Shown here piece after piece: positions 53,288 through 61,190 of a DNA stretch of 64,000 nt. The notes beneath the pieces were generated by a model that worked only from the letters and a program-made list of their open reading frames with translations, did not search any database and was not told the origin of the DNA. Positions within the stretch are counted from its first letter, which is position 1. Every line of letters starts with the position of its first letter. A program made the translations under genes and the position numbers. Source of the stretch: Paludibacteraceae bacterium (GTDB taxonomy: Bacteria > Bacteroidota > Bacteroidia > Bacteroidales > Paludibacteraceae); the NCBI GenBank assembly GCA_024401535.1, contig JAKSKX010000001.1, positions 124,001 through 188,000 on the forward strand, given 5' to 3'.

Positions 53288-53583
53288 CAGATACGTTTTT
53301 GCGTCTGCTCTTCCGTCAATTTTAGGGTTCAGTTGACAGAACGATTACATACGAACCCATAATAAAGCATTAGCTATAATTCGCGTTCAAACCAAAAAGC
53401 CTGAGAAACTGATTTGATTTGAAAATCGGATAGCAATGTTCACGGAGACGCTTGTAGAGTGACTTCGTACCAAACTCAAATGTTGATGCTCGCACCTTTG
53501 GTGTGGGCTTCTATGAGTTTGGGCGGGGTTTCATCTCAGGCTTCCCCGTGAACGCGAGTAGAAAGGTCCGCACCTTTCTTTTT
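53288..53583 (+). ncRNA. Candidate structured non-coding RNA, about 295 nt
   Basis: No protein frame fits, yet the sequence is full of paired segments bounded by a promoter and an intrinsic terminator. Stems seen: GCAGA/TCTGC hairpin at 53287-53308; GGGTTC (53325-53330) with GAACCC (53353-53358); CTGATTT with AAATCGG (53409-53429); CAAACTCA (53471-53478) with TGAGTTTG (53514-53521), enclosing GCTCGCACC-TTT-GGTGTGGGC (53488-53508). Two long-range helices cross: AGCCTGAGA (53398-53406) with TCTCAGGCT (53534-53542), and GTTCACGG (53438-53445) with CCGTGAAC (53546-53553), so they form a pseudoknot or alternate. I could not fit it to RNase P, tmRNA, SRP RNA or 6S RNA. It could instead be a long 5' leader with an attenuator for the methyltransferase gene. 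Confidence 0.6.
53560..53583 (+). terminator. Terminator ending the ncRNA candidate
   Basis: Perfect 8-bp stem AGAAAGGT-CCGC-ACCTTTCT followed by T, 46 bp before the methyltransferase ATG. Confidence 0.85.
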
Positions 53584-53593
53584 GCCGGTTGTG

Positions 53594-53626
53594 ATTGATA
53601 GTCGGATGCGAAATGAGACTATCAAT
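53594..53626 (+). promoter_or_regulatory. Inverted repeat abutting the methyltransferase start codon
   Basis: TTGATAGTC (53595-53603) and GACTATCAA (53617-53625) form a perfect 9-bp repeat, extended by an A-T pair, around a 13-nt loop. It ends 2 bp before the ATG at 53629 and covers the place of the ribosome site. It could be an mRNA hairpin limiting translation or an operator bound by the methyltransferase itself. Confidence 0.6.
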
Positions 53627-53628
53627 TT

Positions 53629-54777
53629 ATGGCAACGAGAAATCTTGACAATGCTAAAACTGCAAAGAATGATGAGTTCTATACGCAGTATGCAGACATA
53701 CAAAAGGAGATTAACGCCTACCTTGAATACAATCCGGATGTGTTTCGTGGCAAGACGATACTTTTGCCTTGCGATGATCCGGAGTGGAGCAATTTTACAA
53801 AATTCTTTGCACAGAACTTCGAGGAGTTCGGTTTGAAAAAACTGATCTCGACAAGCTATGCACCAGAGAGCAAGAAGATAAAGAGTTGGCAACCAACACT
53901 TTTCGAAACTGAATCACCATACTATGATGTTGATAAGTCGAAAACAAATGGTAAGATTTTTATTCTTGACCATGACACGAATAATAGTGGTACGATAGAT
54001 TACGACGACCTTGAGTGGCAATACCTTGAAGGAGATGGTGATTTTCGTAGTGCAGAGGTGAAGGCTTTGCGTGACGAGGCTGATATTATCATTACAAATC
54101 CACCATTCTCTTTGTTTAGAGAGTTCTTGGCGTGGATAGTGGAAGCAAACAAGAAGTTTTGTATCATTGGTAATCAAAATGCCATTACATATAAAGAGGT
54201 TTTCCCATTGATTAAGGATAACAAAATGTGGTTGGGAAAGGGGTTCTCTGGAGGAGCAACTCATTTTATTAGTTTCTACGAAGACATTGCAACGGCAGGA
54301 AATCATAAAGAAGGAATGATTCGAGTTTCTGGTGTTGTTTGGTTTACAAATCTTGATCATGGTCGCCGACATCAACCTCTGCAACTGATGTCAATGGAAG
54401 ACAATATCAAGTATAGCAGGCATAAGGAAATAAAAGGTATAGGTTATCAAAAATATGATAACTATGATGCAATAGAAGTACCTTTTACGGATGCAATACC
54501 GAGTGACTATGAGGGTGCAATGGGCGTACCGATTACTTTTTTAGATAAGTATTGTCCGGAACAGTTTGAATTATTAACTTTAAGTGTCGGAGAAGATTTT
54601 ATTACCCCTAATAAATTTTATGAGCAGTTTCGAGACCCTAATTCATTGAAACTTAATAATAATAAAAGGGATTGGTGTCTTTATGTAAAATCAGATTCAG
54701 GAAAGAATTTAACATCAGAGGGATATCGTGTCGAAAAAATTTATGCTCGCATTATAATTCGCAGAAAACAAAACTAA
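53629..54777 (+). CDS. EcoRI-family adenine-specific DNA methyltransferase
   Basis: A 382-residue S-adenosylmethionine-dependent N6-adenine methyltransferase of the MT_EcoRI type. It starts MATRNLDNAKTAKNDEFYTQYADI, whose later part (NDEFYTQYxDI) is highly characteristic, then LPCDDPEWSNFTKFF, DEADIIITNPPFS (catalytic motif NPPFS, residues 157-161), FCIIGNQNAITYKEVFPL and GVVWFTNLDHGRR. The recognition sequence cannot be read from the protein. No cognate EcoRI-like nuclease is present; instead a DUF262-HNH gene follows after 6 bp. The pair is probably translated from one mRNA and looks horizontally acquired relative to the housekeeping genes around it. Confidence 0.92.
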   Translation: MATRNLDNAKTAKNDEFYTQYADIQKEINAYLEYNPDVFRGKTILLPCDDPEWSNFTKFFAQNFEEFGLKKLISTSYAPESKKIKSWQPTLFETESPYYDVDKSKTNGKIFILDHDTNNSGTIDYDDLEWQYLEGDGDFRSAEVKALRDEADIIITNPPFSLFREFLAWIVEANKKFCIIGNQNAITYKEVFPLIKDNKMWLGKGFSGGATHFISFYEDIATAGNHKEGMIRVSGVVWFTNLDHGRRHQPLQLMSMEDNIKYSRHKEIKGIGYQKYDNYDAIEVPFTDAIPSDYEGAMGVPITFLDKYCPEQFELLTLSVGEDFITPNKFYEQFRDPNSLKLNNNKRDWCLYVKSDSGKNLTSEGYRVEKIYARIIIRRKQN

Positions 54778-54783
54778 AACCTT

Positions 54784-55947
54784 ATGAAAACGCAATTAAG
54801 AACCGACATTACCATAGCCGATATCTGCAAAGGGTTTGTATATAACGAACTTGAAGGCAAAGGTTTGTTCGGATTGGATGGTAAGTTGACCATTCAACCC
54901 GAATACCAGCGCAACTATATCTATGCAGACGGCAAAAGGGATGTGGCGGTGATTGACTCAATTATAAAAGGCTATCCGCTTGGTATTCTCTACTTCAACA
55001 AAGTAGGGGAAGATAGGTACGAGGTTCTTGATGGGCAACAGCGCATCACCTCTTTCGGCAGGTATGTGACAAAGAAGTTTGCAATCAAGGACAGCAATGG
55101 ACTGGAGCAGTATTTCAATGGTCTGCCAAAAGATTTGCAGGATAAAATCATGCAGACTCCGTTGCTTATCTACATCTGCGAAGGTGAAGAGAGCGAAATA
55201 AAGGAGTGGTTCAAGACTATCAATATAGCAGGTGTTCCACTAAAGGAACAGGAACTGCTAAATGCAATCTATTCAGGTCCGTTTGTTACGCTTGCAAAGG
55301 CGGAGTTCTCTAACTCGCAAAATGCAAATGTGCAGAAATGGAGTGCCTACATTTCGGGTTCTGTTATTCGTCAGGACTTTCTGCACACCGCCCTTGATTG
55401 GGTGAGCAAGGGAGAGATTGACAATTACATGAGCAGTCATCGTCAAGACACAAACATCAACGAGTTAAAGGCATATTTCACAAGTGTCATTGACTGGGTG
55501 TCAACTACCTTCAATAGCGTAGAGAAGGAGATGTGCGGACTTGAGTGGGGGCGATTGTATGAAAAATATCACAATCAAGCGTATAGCTCTGATGATATAG
55601 ACAAAAAGGTCAAGGAATTATACGGTGATCCATACGTTAAGAATAGAAAGGGTGTGTTTGAGTATGTTCTGGGCGGTTGCATAGAACATAAGCTGATTGA
55701 GGTTCGAGTCTTTGACGAAGCAACAAAGAAATCTGTCTATGCAAAGCAAACAAAAGTAGCAGAGGCAAACGGTCATTCAAACTGTCCTTTGTGTGCGTGC
55801 GGAAGCAATTCAAACAAGACGCGAATATGGAAACTCTCTGAAATGGATGCCGATCATGTTACTGCATGGAGCAAGGGCGGAGCAACTGATGCAAGTAATT
55901 GCGAGATGCTCTGTGTTACACACAATCGAGCGAAAGGAAACAAATAG
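54784..55947 (+). CDS. DUF262-HNH nuclease
   Basis: A 387-residue protein. The N-terminal DUF262 domain has PEYQRNYIYADGKRDVAVIDSII followed by the ParB/Srx-like motif VLDGQQRITS (about 85-95). The C-terminus (about 336-385) is an HNH nuclease with CPLC zinc knuckle, DADHVTAWSKGG (catalytic His) and NCEMLCVTHNRAKG. DUF262 proteins with nuclease domains include the GmrSD-type modification-dependent enzymes and other defence nucleases, often NTP-dependent. Next to a DNA methyltransferase this suggests a restriction-like system, but its target and whether methylation protects or marks DNA are not known. Confidence 0.88.
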   Translation: MKTQLRTDITIADICKGFVYNELEGKGLFGLDGKLTIQPEYQRNYIYADGKRDVAVIDSIIKGYPLGILYFNKVGEDRYEVLDGQQRITSFGRYVTKKFAIKDSNGLEQYFNGLPKDLQDKIMQTPLLIYICEGEESEIKEWFKTINIAGVPLKEQELLNAIYSGPFVTLAKAEFSNSQNANVQKWSAYISGSVIRQDFLHTALDWVSKGEIDNYMSSHRQDTNINELKAYFTSVIDWVSTTFNSVEKEMCGLEWGRLYEKYHNQAYSSDDIDKKVKELYGDPYVKNRKGVFEYVLGGCIEHKLIEVRVFDEATKKSVYAKQTKVAEANGHSNCPLCACGSNSNKTRIWKLSEMDADHVTAWSKGGATDASNCEMLCVTHNRAKGNK

Positions 55948-55961
55948 AATTTACTGACACG

Positions 55962-55990
55962 AAAAACGTCCATTAGCAATGGGCGTTTTT
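55962..55990 (+). terminator. Terminator of the methyltransferase/HNH module
   Basis: AAAAACGTCCATT-AGC-AATGGGCGTTTTT, 13-bp stem with one G-U, then more T. Confidence 0.92.
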
Positions 55991-56011
55991 TATTTTTTGA
56001 TAATAATTTTG

Positions 56012-56019
56012 TATCTTTG
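56012..56019 (+). promoter_or_regulatory. -7 element for C11 peptidase
   Basis: TATCTTTG followed by C, 21 bp ahead of the ATG at 56041; the -33 spacing is not convincing. Confidence 0.5.
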
Positions 56020-56040
56020 CAATAAATTAGAGCGATTTTA

Positions 56041-57174
56041 ATGTTAAAAAAGATACTTTTCATATTATTTTCGGTTCTTGCGTTGATGTCATGCGACAAG
56101 GAAAAAGTGCATAGCGAGTCTCCCGTGGAAAAGACCACCATCATGTTTTTCCCATGGTCAACCAACCTCAAGACTTGTTTTCTGCAGAACATAAACGACT
56201 TTCATCAGCTAATCAGAAATAACAGGCTGAATAATGAAAGGGTTATGGTATGTATGGAAACTTCTCCGGGGGAAGCGTCTATAATGGAAATTAAGGAGGA
56301 GAAGATTGTCGATGTAATGACGTACAAGGATCCTTCCTTTACCACTGTTGAAGGAATATCGAATTTTCTGAACCTTATACACAAAAATGCTCCAGCCAAG
56401 AAGTATTCGATGATTGTCGGTTGTCATGGAACGGCATGGCTGCCTGCTGTAGAGACAAGTACAAGATGCTCCTTTTCAGATGAATCAGAAGTTCCTTTGA
56501 CAAGGTATTTCGGCGGAACAACAAAGGAGTATCAAATAGAGATTCCTGTATTCAGGGAGGGAATTCAGAATTCCATGATTCCAAAGTTTGAGTATATTCT
56601 GTTTGACGACTGCTATATGGCAAACATTGAGGTTGCCTACGAGTTAAAGGATGTGTGCAACCATATTGTTGCATCCCCGACAGAGATTATGGCGTATGGT
56701 TTTCCATATCATTTGTGTGGAAACTATCTGATTGGGGCTGTAAACTATGAGAATGTTTGCAACGAGTTCTATAAGTTTTATAGCAAATATTCAATTCCAT
56801 GCGGTACGATTGCTGTGGTTGACTGCAGTGAAATTGGTAAACTTGCAAGTATAATGAAGGAGATCAATTCATATTCCGCTGAACTTGACACGCTTGATAG
56901 CCCTATTCAGAGAATGGACGGATATGTGCCAACTCTGTTTTATGATTTCGGGGATTATGTGGATCATTTGGTTATTTCCGATTCGTTGAAGCATGAGTTT
57001 GGTAACCAGTTGAGCAAAGTTGTTCCGTACAAGCGCAGAACAGAGAGCTATTTCTCGACTTTTGAGGGTGTTATTCCTATCAAAAGCTATTCTGGTGTTA
57101 CAACCTCCTTTCCTAGCAACCATCCTCTTGCCGCAAAGATTGTGAATACAAGCTGGTACAGGGATACGCATTGA
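56041..57174 (+). CDS. Clostripain-family (C11) cysteine peptidase lipoprotein
   Basis: A 377-residue lipoprotein. The signal peptide ends ALMSC with Cys18 lipidated. The caspase-like core has the catalytic His129 in VGCHGTAW and Cys191 in FDDCYMANIE, followed by ASPTEIMAYGFPYH, the pattern of clostripain-like C11 peptidases. C11 enzymes of gut Bacteroidales cleave after basic residues and some activate toxins. Location would be the cell envelope. It has its own -7 element and is separated from parA by a regulatory region. Confidence 0.9.
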   Translation: MLKKILFILFSVLALMSCDKEKVHSESPVEKTTIMFFPWSTNLKTCFLQNINDFHQLIRNNRLNNERVMVCMETSPGEASIMEIKEEKIVDVMTYKDPSFTTVEGISNFLNLIHKNAPAKKYSMIVGCHGTAWLPAVETSTRCSFSDESEVPLTRYFGGTTKEYQIEIPVFREGIQNSMIPKFEYILFDDCYMANIEVAYELKDVCNHIVASPTEIMAYGFPYHLCGNYLIGAVNYENVCNEFYKFYSKYSIPCGTIAVVDCSEIGKLASIMKEINSYSAELDTLDSPIQRMDGYVPTLFYDFGDYVDHLVISDSLKHEFGNQLSKVVPYKRRTESYFSTFEGVIPIKSYSGVTTSFPSNHPLAAKIVNTSWYRDTH

Positions 57175-57219
57175 CAGTGTTGAGCAAACACAGTGAACGA
57201 CATATTGATTGTCGATAAC

Positions 57220-57250
57220 TTTCTTTATAAAAATCGTTTCTATAAAGAAA
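57220..57250. promoter_or_regulatory. Inverted repeat overlapping the parA promoter
   Basis: TTTCTTTATA (57220-57229) and TATAAAGAAA (57241-57250) are perfect inverted copies with an 11-bp spacer. The expected -33 region of the parA promoter falls in the spacer and right arm, so this is a plausible operator. Confidence 0.5.
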
Positions 57251-57257
57251 AATACAT

Positions 57258-57265
57258 TATATTTG
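57258..57265 (+). promoter_or_regulatory. -7 element for parA
   Basis: TATATTTG followed by C. Transcription would start near 57272, so the ATG at 57330 is preferred over the one at 57279, which would be almost leaderless. Confidence 0.6.
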
Positions 57266-57329
57266 CATTCGCTATTTAATGAAAGTGTTAAGTGGTGATA
57301 AATTTGAAAAAATAGAAACAAAGATACTT

Positions 57330-58109
57330 ATGGGCAAAATTATTGCTTTTGCAAATCAAAAGGGTGGAGTTGGAAAGACTACTTCCACTGTTAATTTGGG
57401 TGCGAGCCTTGTCACATTTGATAAGAAGGTGCTTATCGTTGATGTTGACCCACAGGCTAACGCAACTTCTGGACTTGGCCTTGATGTGAATTCTCTGAAG
57501 GGTACTTCTGTTTACGAGTGCCTTGTTGACGGTGTGGACGCAAAAAGCGTCATCAAGCACACTTCAATGGAAAACCTTGACATATTGCCAAGTCATATAA
57601 ATTTGGTCGGAGCTGAAATCCAGCTTTTGAACTTCGAGAATCGTGAGTCTGTGATGAAGGGTATTCTTGATCCTCTGAGAGACGAATACGACTATATTCT
57701 TGTTGACTGTTCTCCGAGTCTTGGTATAATCACTTTGAATGCACTTACCTGCGCTGATTCTGTGCTTATTCCAGTACAGGCGGAGTATTATGCGCTCGAG
57801 GGTATTGCAAAGCTCATGAATACCATCAAGATTGTCAAGACCAAGCTAAATGCTTCTCTTGACATAGAGGGATTCCTGATTACAATGTATGATGCTCGTG
57901 CAAGATTGAGCCGTCAGGTTGTTGAGGAGATAAACAGATTGTTCCCGACTCACACATACCAGACAATTATTAGCAGAAACGTGAAGCTTGCAGAGGCTCC
58001 GTCGTATGGAAAGAATATCATTGAGTTTGACATAGATAGCCCTGGAGCAAAGAACTATCGTCAGTTCGCTCAGGAATTTTTGTCTCGTGAATCATTAAGA
58101 AAGGCTTAA
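57330..58109 (+). CDS. parA: Chromosome-partitioning ATPase ParA (Soj)
   Basis: A 259-residue deviant-Walker ATPase that moves ParB-parS complexes along the nucleoid. MGKIIAFANQKGGVGKTTSTV opens the protein (signature KGGVGKTT), followed by VLIVDVDPQANATSGLG and VDCSPSLGIITLNAL. The frame is open to an ATG at 57279, adding 17 residues not found in the family and overlapping the transcription start, so it was rejected. It is followed by parB after 2 bp. Confidence 0.95.
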   Translation: MGKIIAFANQKGGVGKTTSTVNLGASLVTFDKKVLIVDVDPQANATSGLGLDVNSLKGTSVYECLVDGVDAKSVIKHTSMENLDILPSHINLVGAEIQLLNFENRESVMKGILDPLRDEYDYILVDCSPSLGIITLNALTCADSVLIPVQAEYYALEGIAKLMNTIKIVKTKLNASLDIEGFLITMYDARARLSRQVVEEINRLFPTHTYQTIISRNVKLAEAPSYGKNIIEFDIDSPGAKNYRQFAQEFLSRESLRKA

Positions 58110-58111
58110 AG

Positions 58112-59053
58112 ATGGCAGAAAAGAAACAAGGAGGACTAGGACGTGGTTTTGACTCTATGGGTCTTGACGGAATAGATTTGTTGTTCGGTGGTGCGCCTAC
58201 TGCTGCGGAAAAGGAGACTGAAATAAAGGGCTCGAGCGCATTAGAGGAGATTTCTTTGGATTTGATAGACGCAAAGCCAGACCAACCACGTAAAGACTTT
58301 GATGCCGAGGCAATGACTGAACTGGCCAACTCAATCAAGGAGGTTGGTGTAATTCAGGCTATTACTGTAAGAAAAATTGGCGACAGATATCAGATAATAA
58401 GCGGTGAACGCAGATATCGTGCATCCAAGCTGGCAGGTAAGACAACAATACCTGCGTATATCAAGGATGTGGATGAGCGTGCTGTTCATGAGATGGCGTT
58501 GATTGAGAATATTCAGCGTCAGGACTTGAACGTCATTGAGGAGGCATTGGCATACAAGAACCTTATGACTTGCTATAGTCTTACTCAAGAACAGGTAAGC
58601 GAGAGAGTTGGAAAGAGTCGTAGTTATGTAACTAATTTCCTTCGTATCCTTAATCTGCCGGACATAATTTTAGTTGCCCTTAAGAACAAGGTTGTCGATA
58701 TGGGGCATGCGCGTGCTCTCCTTGGTTTCAAGAGAGAGGATGGAGAGCTTGACGAAGAAAAGGTTATCAAGGCTTTCAATATCGTGACAAAGAATCATTT
58801 GTCTGTTCGCAAGACAGAGGAGCTTGTCAAGGAGATGAATAGTATTCAACCAACGGAAAACACAACTCCTACAAAGCCTTTTTCGTCATCTTTGAATGAT
58901 GAGTACAAAGGTTTGGAATCGAAGCTTCAGGGTTTGTTTACAAAGAAAACTTCTATTTCCTGCAACAGTAAGGGCGCTGGTAAGATTACCATTCCTTTTT
59001 CCAATGACGAGGAGATGCAGAAGATTTTCGAATTGTTGGATATGCTTGGTTAA
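58112..59053 (+). CDS. parB: Chromosome-partitioning protein ParB
   Basis: A 313-residue parS-binding CTPase. An N-terminal ParA-stimulating segment (KKQGGLGRGFDSM) is followed by the ParB/Srx domain: LIDAKPDQPRKDF, the CTP-binding boxes ITVRKIGDRYQIISGERRYRAS and ALIENIQRQDLN. The helix-turn-helix has QEQVSERVGKSRSYVTNFLRI. A C-terminal dimerisation part ends at 313. The next two genes (DUF5683, transglycosylase) follow closely, so the operon links chromosome partitioning with envelope functions, as in other Bacteroidales. Confidence 0.95.
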   Translation: MAEKKQGGLGRGFDSMGLDGIDLLFGGAPTAAEKETEIKGSSALEEISLDLIDAKPDQPRKDFDAEAMTELANSIKEVGVIQAITVRKIGDRYQIISGERRYRASKLAGKTTIPAYIKDVDERAVHEMALIENIQRQDLNVIEEALAYKNLMTCYSLTQEQVSERVGKSRSYVTNFLRILNLPDIILVALKNKVVDMGHARALLGFKREDGELDEEKVIKAFNIVTKNHLSVRKTEELVKEMNSIQPTENTTPTKPFSSSLNDEYKGLESKLQGLFTKKTSISCNSKGAGKITIPFSNDEEMQKIFELLDMLG

Positions 59054-59060
59054 TTGACTG

Positions 59061-59750
59061 ATGCAAGATATTATAGGCATAAGAAGATATATATTCGCCA
59101 TTGCTGCTTTTATGTGTATGGCAGTGGGTGTTAGTGCCAGCAATGTTGACTCTCTTCAGATTGCGGAGGCAGCTGACACTGTTCAACCACGTGTCTCTGT
59201 TTCAGATACGGTTGCCGTAAGTAAAAAAAGCAAAGAAGTGGGGTATTGGCAGCCAGATCCCCAGCGTGCGATGTGGTATTCTATGCTTTGTCCAGGCCTA
59301 GGTCAGATTTATAATCGTTCGTATTGGAAAGTTCCGTTGATATATGGTATTGGTGTGGCTTGTGTGTATGTAGTTTCTTTCCAGGGAAGAATGTATAACG
59401 AGTATAGCAATGCCTATTATTCTATAATGGACCATGATCCATATACTAATGATTATGTGCCGATATTCGATGGCCTTGAGGGTGTGTCAAGAGACTGGCA
59501 GGTAGCGACACTTAGAAAGAAAATGGACACTTACAGAAGATATAGGGATTTGTGTATCTTTGGTACAGTGATATTATATGTGGGAAATGTGCTTGATGCA
59601 TTTGTAGATGCACACCTTTATGACTTTTCAATATCAGAGGATTTGTCATTCAGAGTAGTGCCAGAGGTCAAGTTCAATCCAAATTTTATTGATGGAGGTT
59701 CTTTTGCAAACAATACGTCGTTAGGACTAAAGTTTGCATTAAGATATTAA
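59061..59750 (+). CDS. DUF5683-domain membrane protein
   Basis: A 229-residue protein of a family common downstream of parB in Bacteroidota. An N-terminal signal or membrane segment (about 10-26) is followed by a Ser/Val/Asp-rich stretch, then the conserved region PQRAMWYSMLCPGLGQIYNRSYWKVPLIYG, whose core PGLGQIYN-x-x-YWK defines the family, and a second hydrophobic segment. The C-terminus (FDVHLYDF-like, seen as DAHLYDFSISEDLSFRVVP) continues into a possible beta-strand tail. Function unknown; located 7 bp after parB. Confidence 0.85.
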   Translation: MQDIIGIRRYIFAIAAFMCMAVGVSASNVDSLQIAEAADTVQPRVSVSDTVAVSKKSKEVGYWQPDPQRAMWYSMLCPGLGQIYNRSYWKVPLIYGIGVACVYVVSFQGRMYNEYSNAYYSIMDHDPYTNDYVPIFDGLEGVSRDWQVATLRKKMDTYRRYRDLCIFGTVILYVGNVLDAFVDAHLYDFSISEDLSFRVVPEVKFNPNFIDGGSFANNTSLGLKFALRY

Positions 59751-59759
59751 CTTAGAGTA

Positions 59760-61082
59760 ATGAAGGATTTAAAGTGGTTGTCTGTTCTTGCCTTTACGTT
59801 TTCAGTTCCCTTCAGCGAACTGAATGCGCAGGAAATTAGCAACGAGAATGATGAGTTGGAGGCTGATACAGTTGATGTTATGATCTCTGATTCTGAAATG
59901 TTTGAAAAAGATTCAGTTATTTGTGATGAAACTAAGGATGTGGCTTGTCTGTATATGCCAGAAGCATTTGAGGCAAGTTTGGATAGTTTGATCGGTGTTT
60001 ACAAGAGTCGTTACCATCATGGTGATTGTGAGTCAGATTCAGTTGGCACAGTACTTTCAGATAGTGTCTATATAGCAAGATTGAAGGCTATTCCTTCCTT
60101 GATGGAGATGAACTATAACAGTATTGTTGGTCGTTATATTGAACTTTATACTGTCAAAAAGAGAAGCCAGGTGGAATATATGCTTGGTTTGGGTAAGTAC
60201 TATTTCCCAATTTTCGAGGATATTCTGGATTCTGAGAAGATGCCTATAGAGTTGAAGTATCTACCTGTAATCGAAAGTGCTTTGAATCCAAGAGCTTTCT
60301 CAAGAGCCGGTGCCAGTGGTCTTTGGCAGTTTATGTTCAGTACAGGAAAGATGTACGGCTTGGATGGAAATAGTTTGGTTGATGAGAGACGAGATCCTTT
60401 GAAAAGTACCCATGCTGCCGCTAAGTATTTGAAAAATCTTTACAATATATATGGAGATTGGAATCTTGTGATAGCTGCTTACAACTGTGGTCCGGGAAAT
60501 GTGAACAAGGCTATTCGTCGTTCCGGAGGTAAGCGTGACTATTGGGCTATATATCCGTTCTTGCCAAGAGAGACAAGAGGCTATGTTCCCGCTTTCATTG
60601 CTGCAACATATACTATGACTTATTATGCTGAGCATGGAATTTGTCCTGCTTCTATTTCAATACCTCTTTCTCCTGATACGGTAATGACAGACAAAAGATT
60701 CAGCCTTGTTCAGGTGTCTGAAATTCTTGGTGTAGATATTGAGGTGTTAAGAAGTTTGAATCCCCAGTATCGCAGAGATATTGTTCCTGGAGGTAAGAAC
60801 TATTGCCTTACATTGCCAAGCGCCTCTATCAACGGGTTTATAGAGTACCAAGATACTATTTGCAACCATAGAAAAGAAGAGCTTTGCCCTCAGAGAATCG
60901 TAGTAGAACCGGCTAAGGGAGGATATTATGGAGCAACAGGTTCAGGAGTATATCGTGTTAGAAGTGGAGATACTCTTGGAGCTATAGCAAGGAGATACCA
61001 TGTGTCAGTTGCTAATTTAAAACGATGGAATAATTTGAGAAGCGACAGATTGAGTGTAGGCCAAAGGTTGATTGTTAAATAA
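59760..61082 (+). CDS. MltD-like lytic transglycosylase with LysM
   Basis: A 440-residue exported murein hydrolase. A signal peptide ends near residue 23 (LNAQ). After an acidic region (25-90), the transglycosylase domain (about 150-300) has the catalytic Glu172 in YLPVIESALNP, then SRAGASGLWQFM, AAYNCGPGNVNKAI and YVPAFIAATYTM. A degenerate LysM-like segment (near 320) and a clear C-terminal LysM (VRSGDTLGAIARRYHVS, about 398-440) follow. It cleaves glycan strands with formation of anhydro-muramic ends. It lies 9 bp after the DUF5683 gene. Confidence 0.93.
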   Translation: MKDLKWLSVLAFTFSVPFSELNAQEISNENDELEADTVDVMISDSEMFEKDSVICDETKDVACLYMPEAFEASLDSLIGVYKSRYHHGDCESDSVGTVLSDSVYIARLKAIPSLMEMNYNSIVGRYIELYTVKKRSQVEYMLGLGKYYFPIFEDILDSEKMPIELKYLPVIESALNPRAFSRAGASGLWQFMFSTGKMYGLDGNSLVDERRDPLKSTHAAAKYLKNLYNIYGDWNLVIAAYNCGPGNVNKAIRRSGGKRDYWAIYPFLPRETRGYVPAFIAATYTMTYYAEHGICPASISIPLSPDTVMTDKRFSLVQVSEILGVDIEVLRSLNPQYRRDIVPGGKNYCLTLPSASINGFIEYQDTICNHRKEELCPQRIVVEPAKGGYYGATGSGVYRVRSGDTLGAIARRYHVSVANLKRWNNLRSDRLSVGQRLIVK

Positions 61083-61114
61083 AATTTGCCTCTCTCTTTA
61101 AAATATTGGAAAAG

Positions 61115-61155
61115 TGGTCGATGGGTTTGTTCTACAGATCCCGACCATTCTTTTT
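61115..61155 (+). terminator. Terminator after transglycosylase
   Basis: TGGTCG/CGACCA stem with an inner GGGT/ATCC pairing, then TTCTTTTTG. Confidence 0.65.
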
Positions 61156-61190
61156 GTGTTATTGCTCAATAATTAAAGAATATTTAGATT

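Noticed and set aside
53288-53583. tmRNA (ssrA)
   Set aside because: A GCATTAGCT stretch near 53367 recalls the end of a Bacteroidales tag (ALAA), and there are pseudoknot-like helices. However, there is no following stop codon, no GENNY-type tag, no alanine acceptor or T-arm ends, and no CCA-proximal stem.
53288-53583. RNase P RNA or SRP RNA
   Set aside because: The universal GAGGAAAGTCC block of RNase P and the GGAAG tetraloop segment of SRP RNA are missing.
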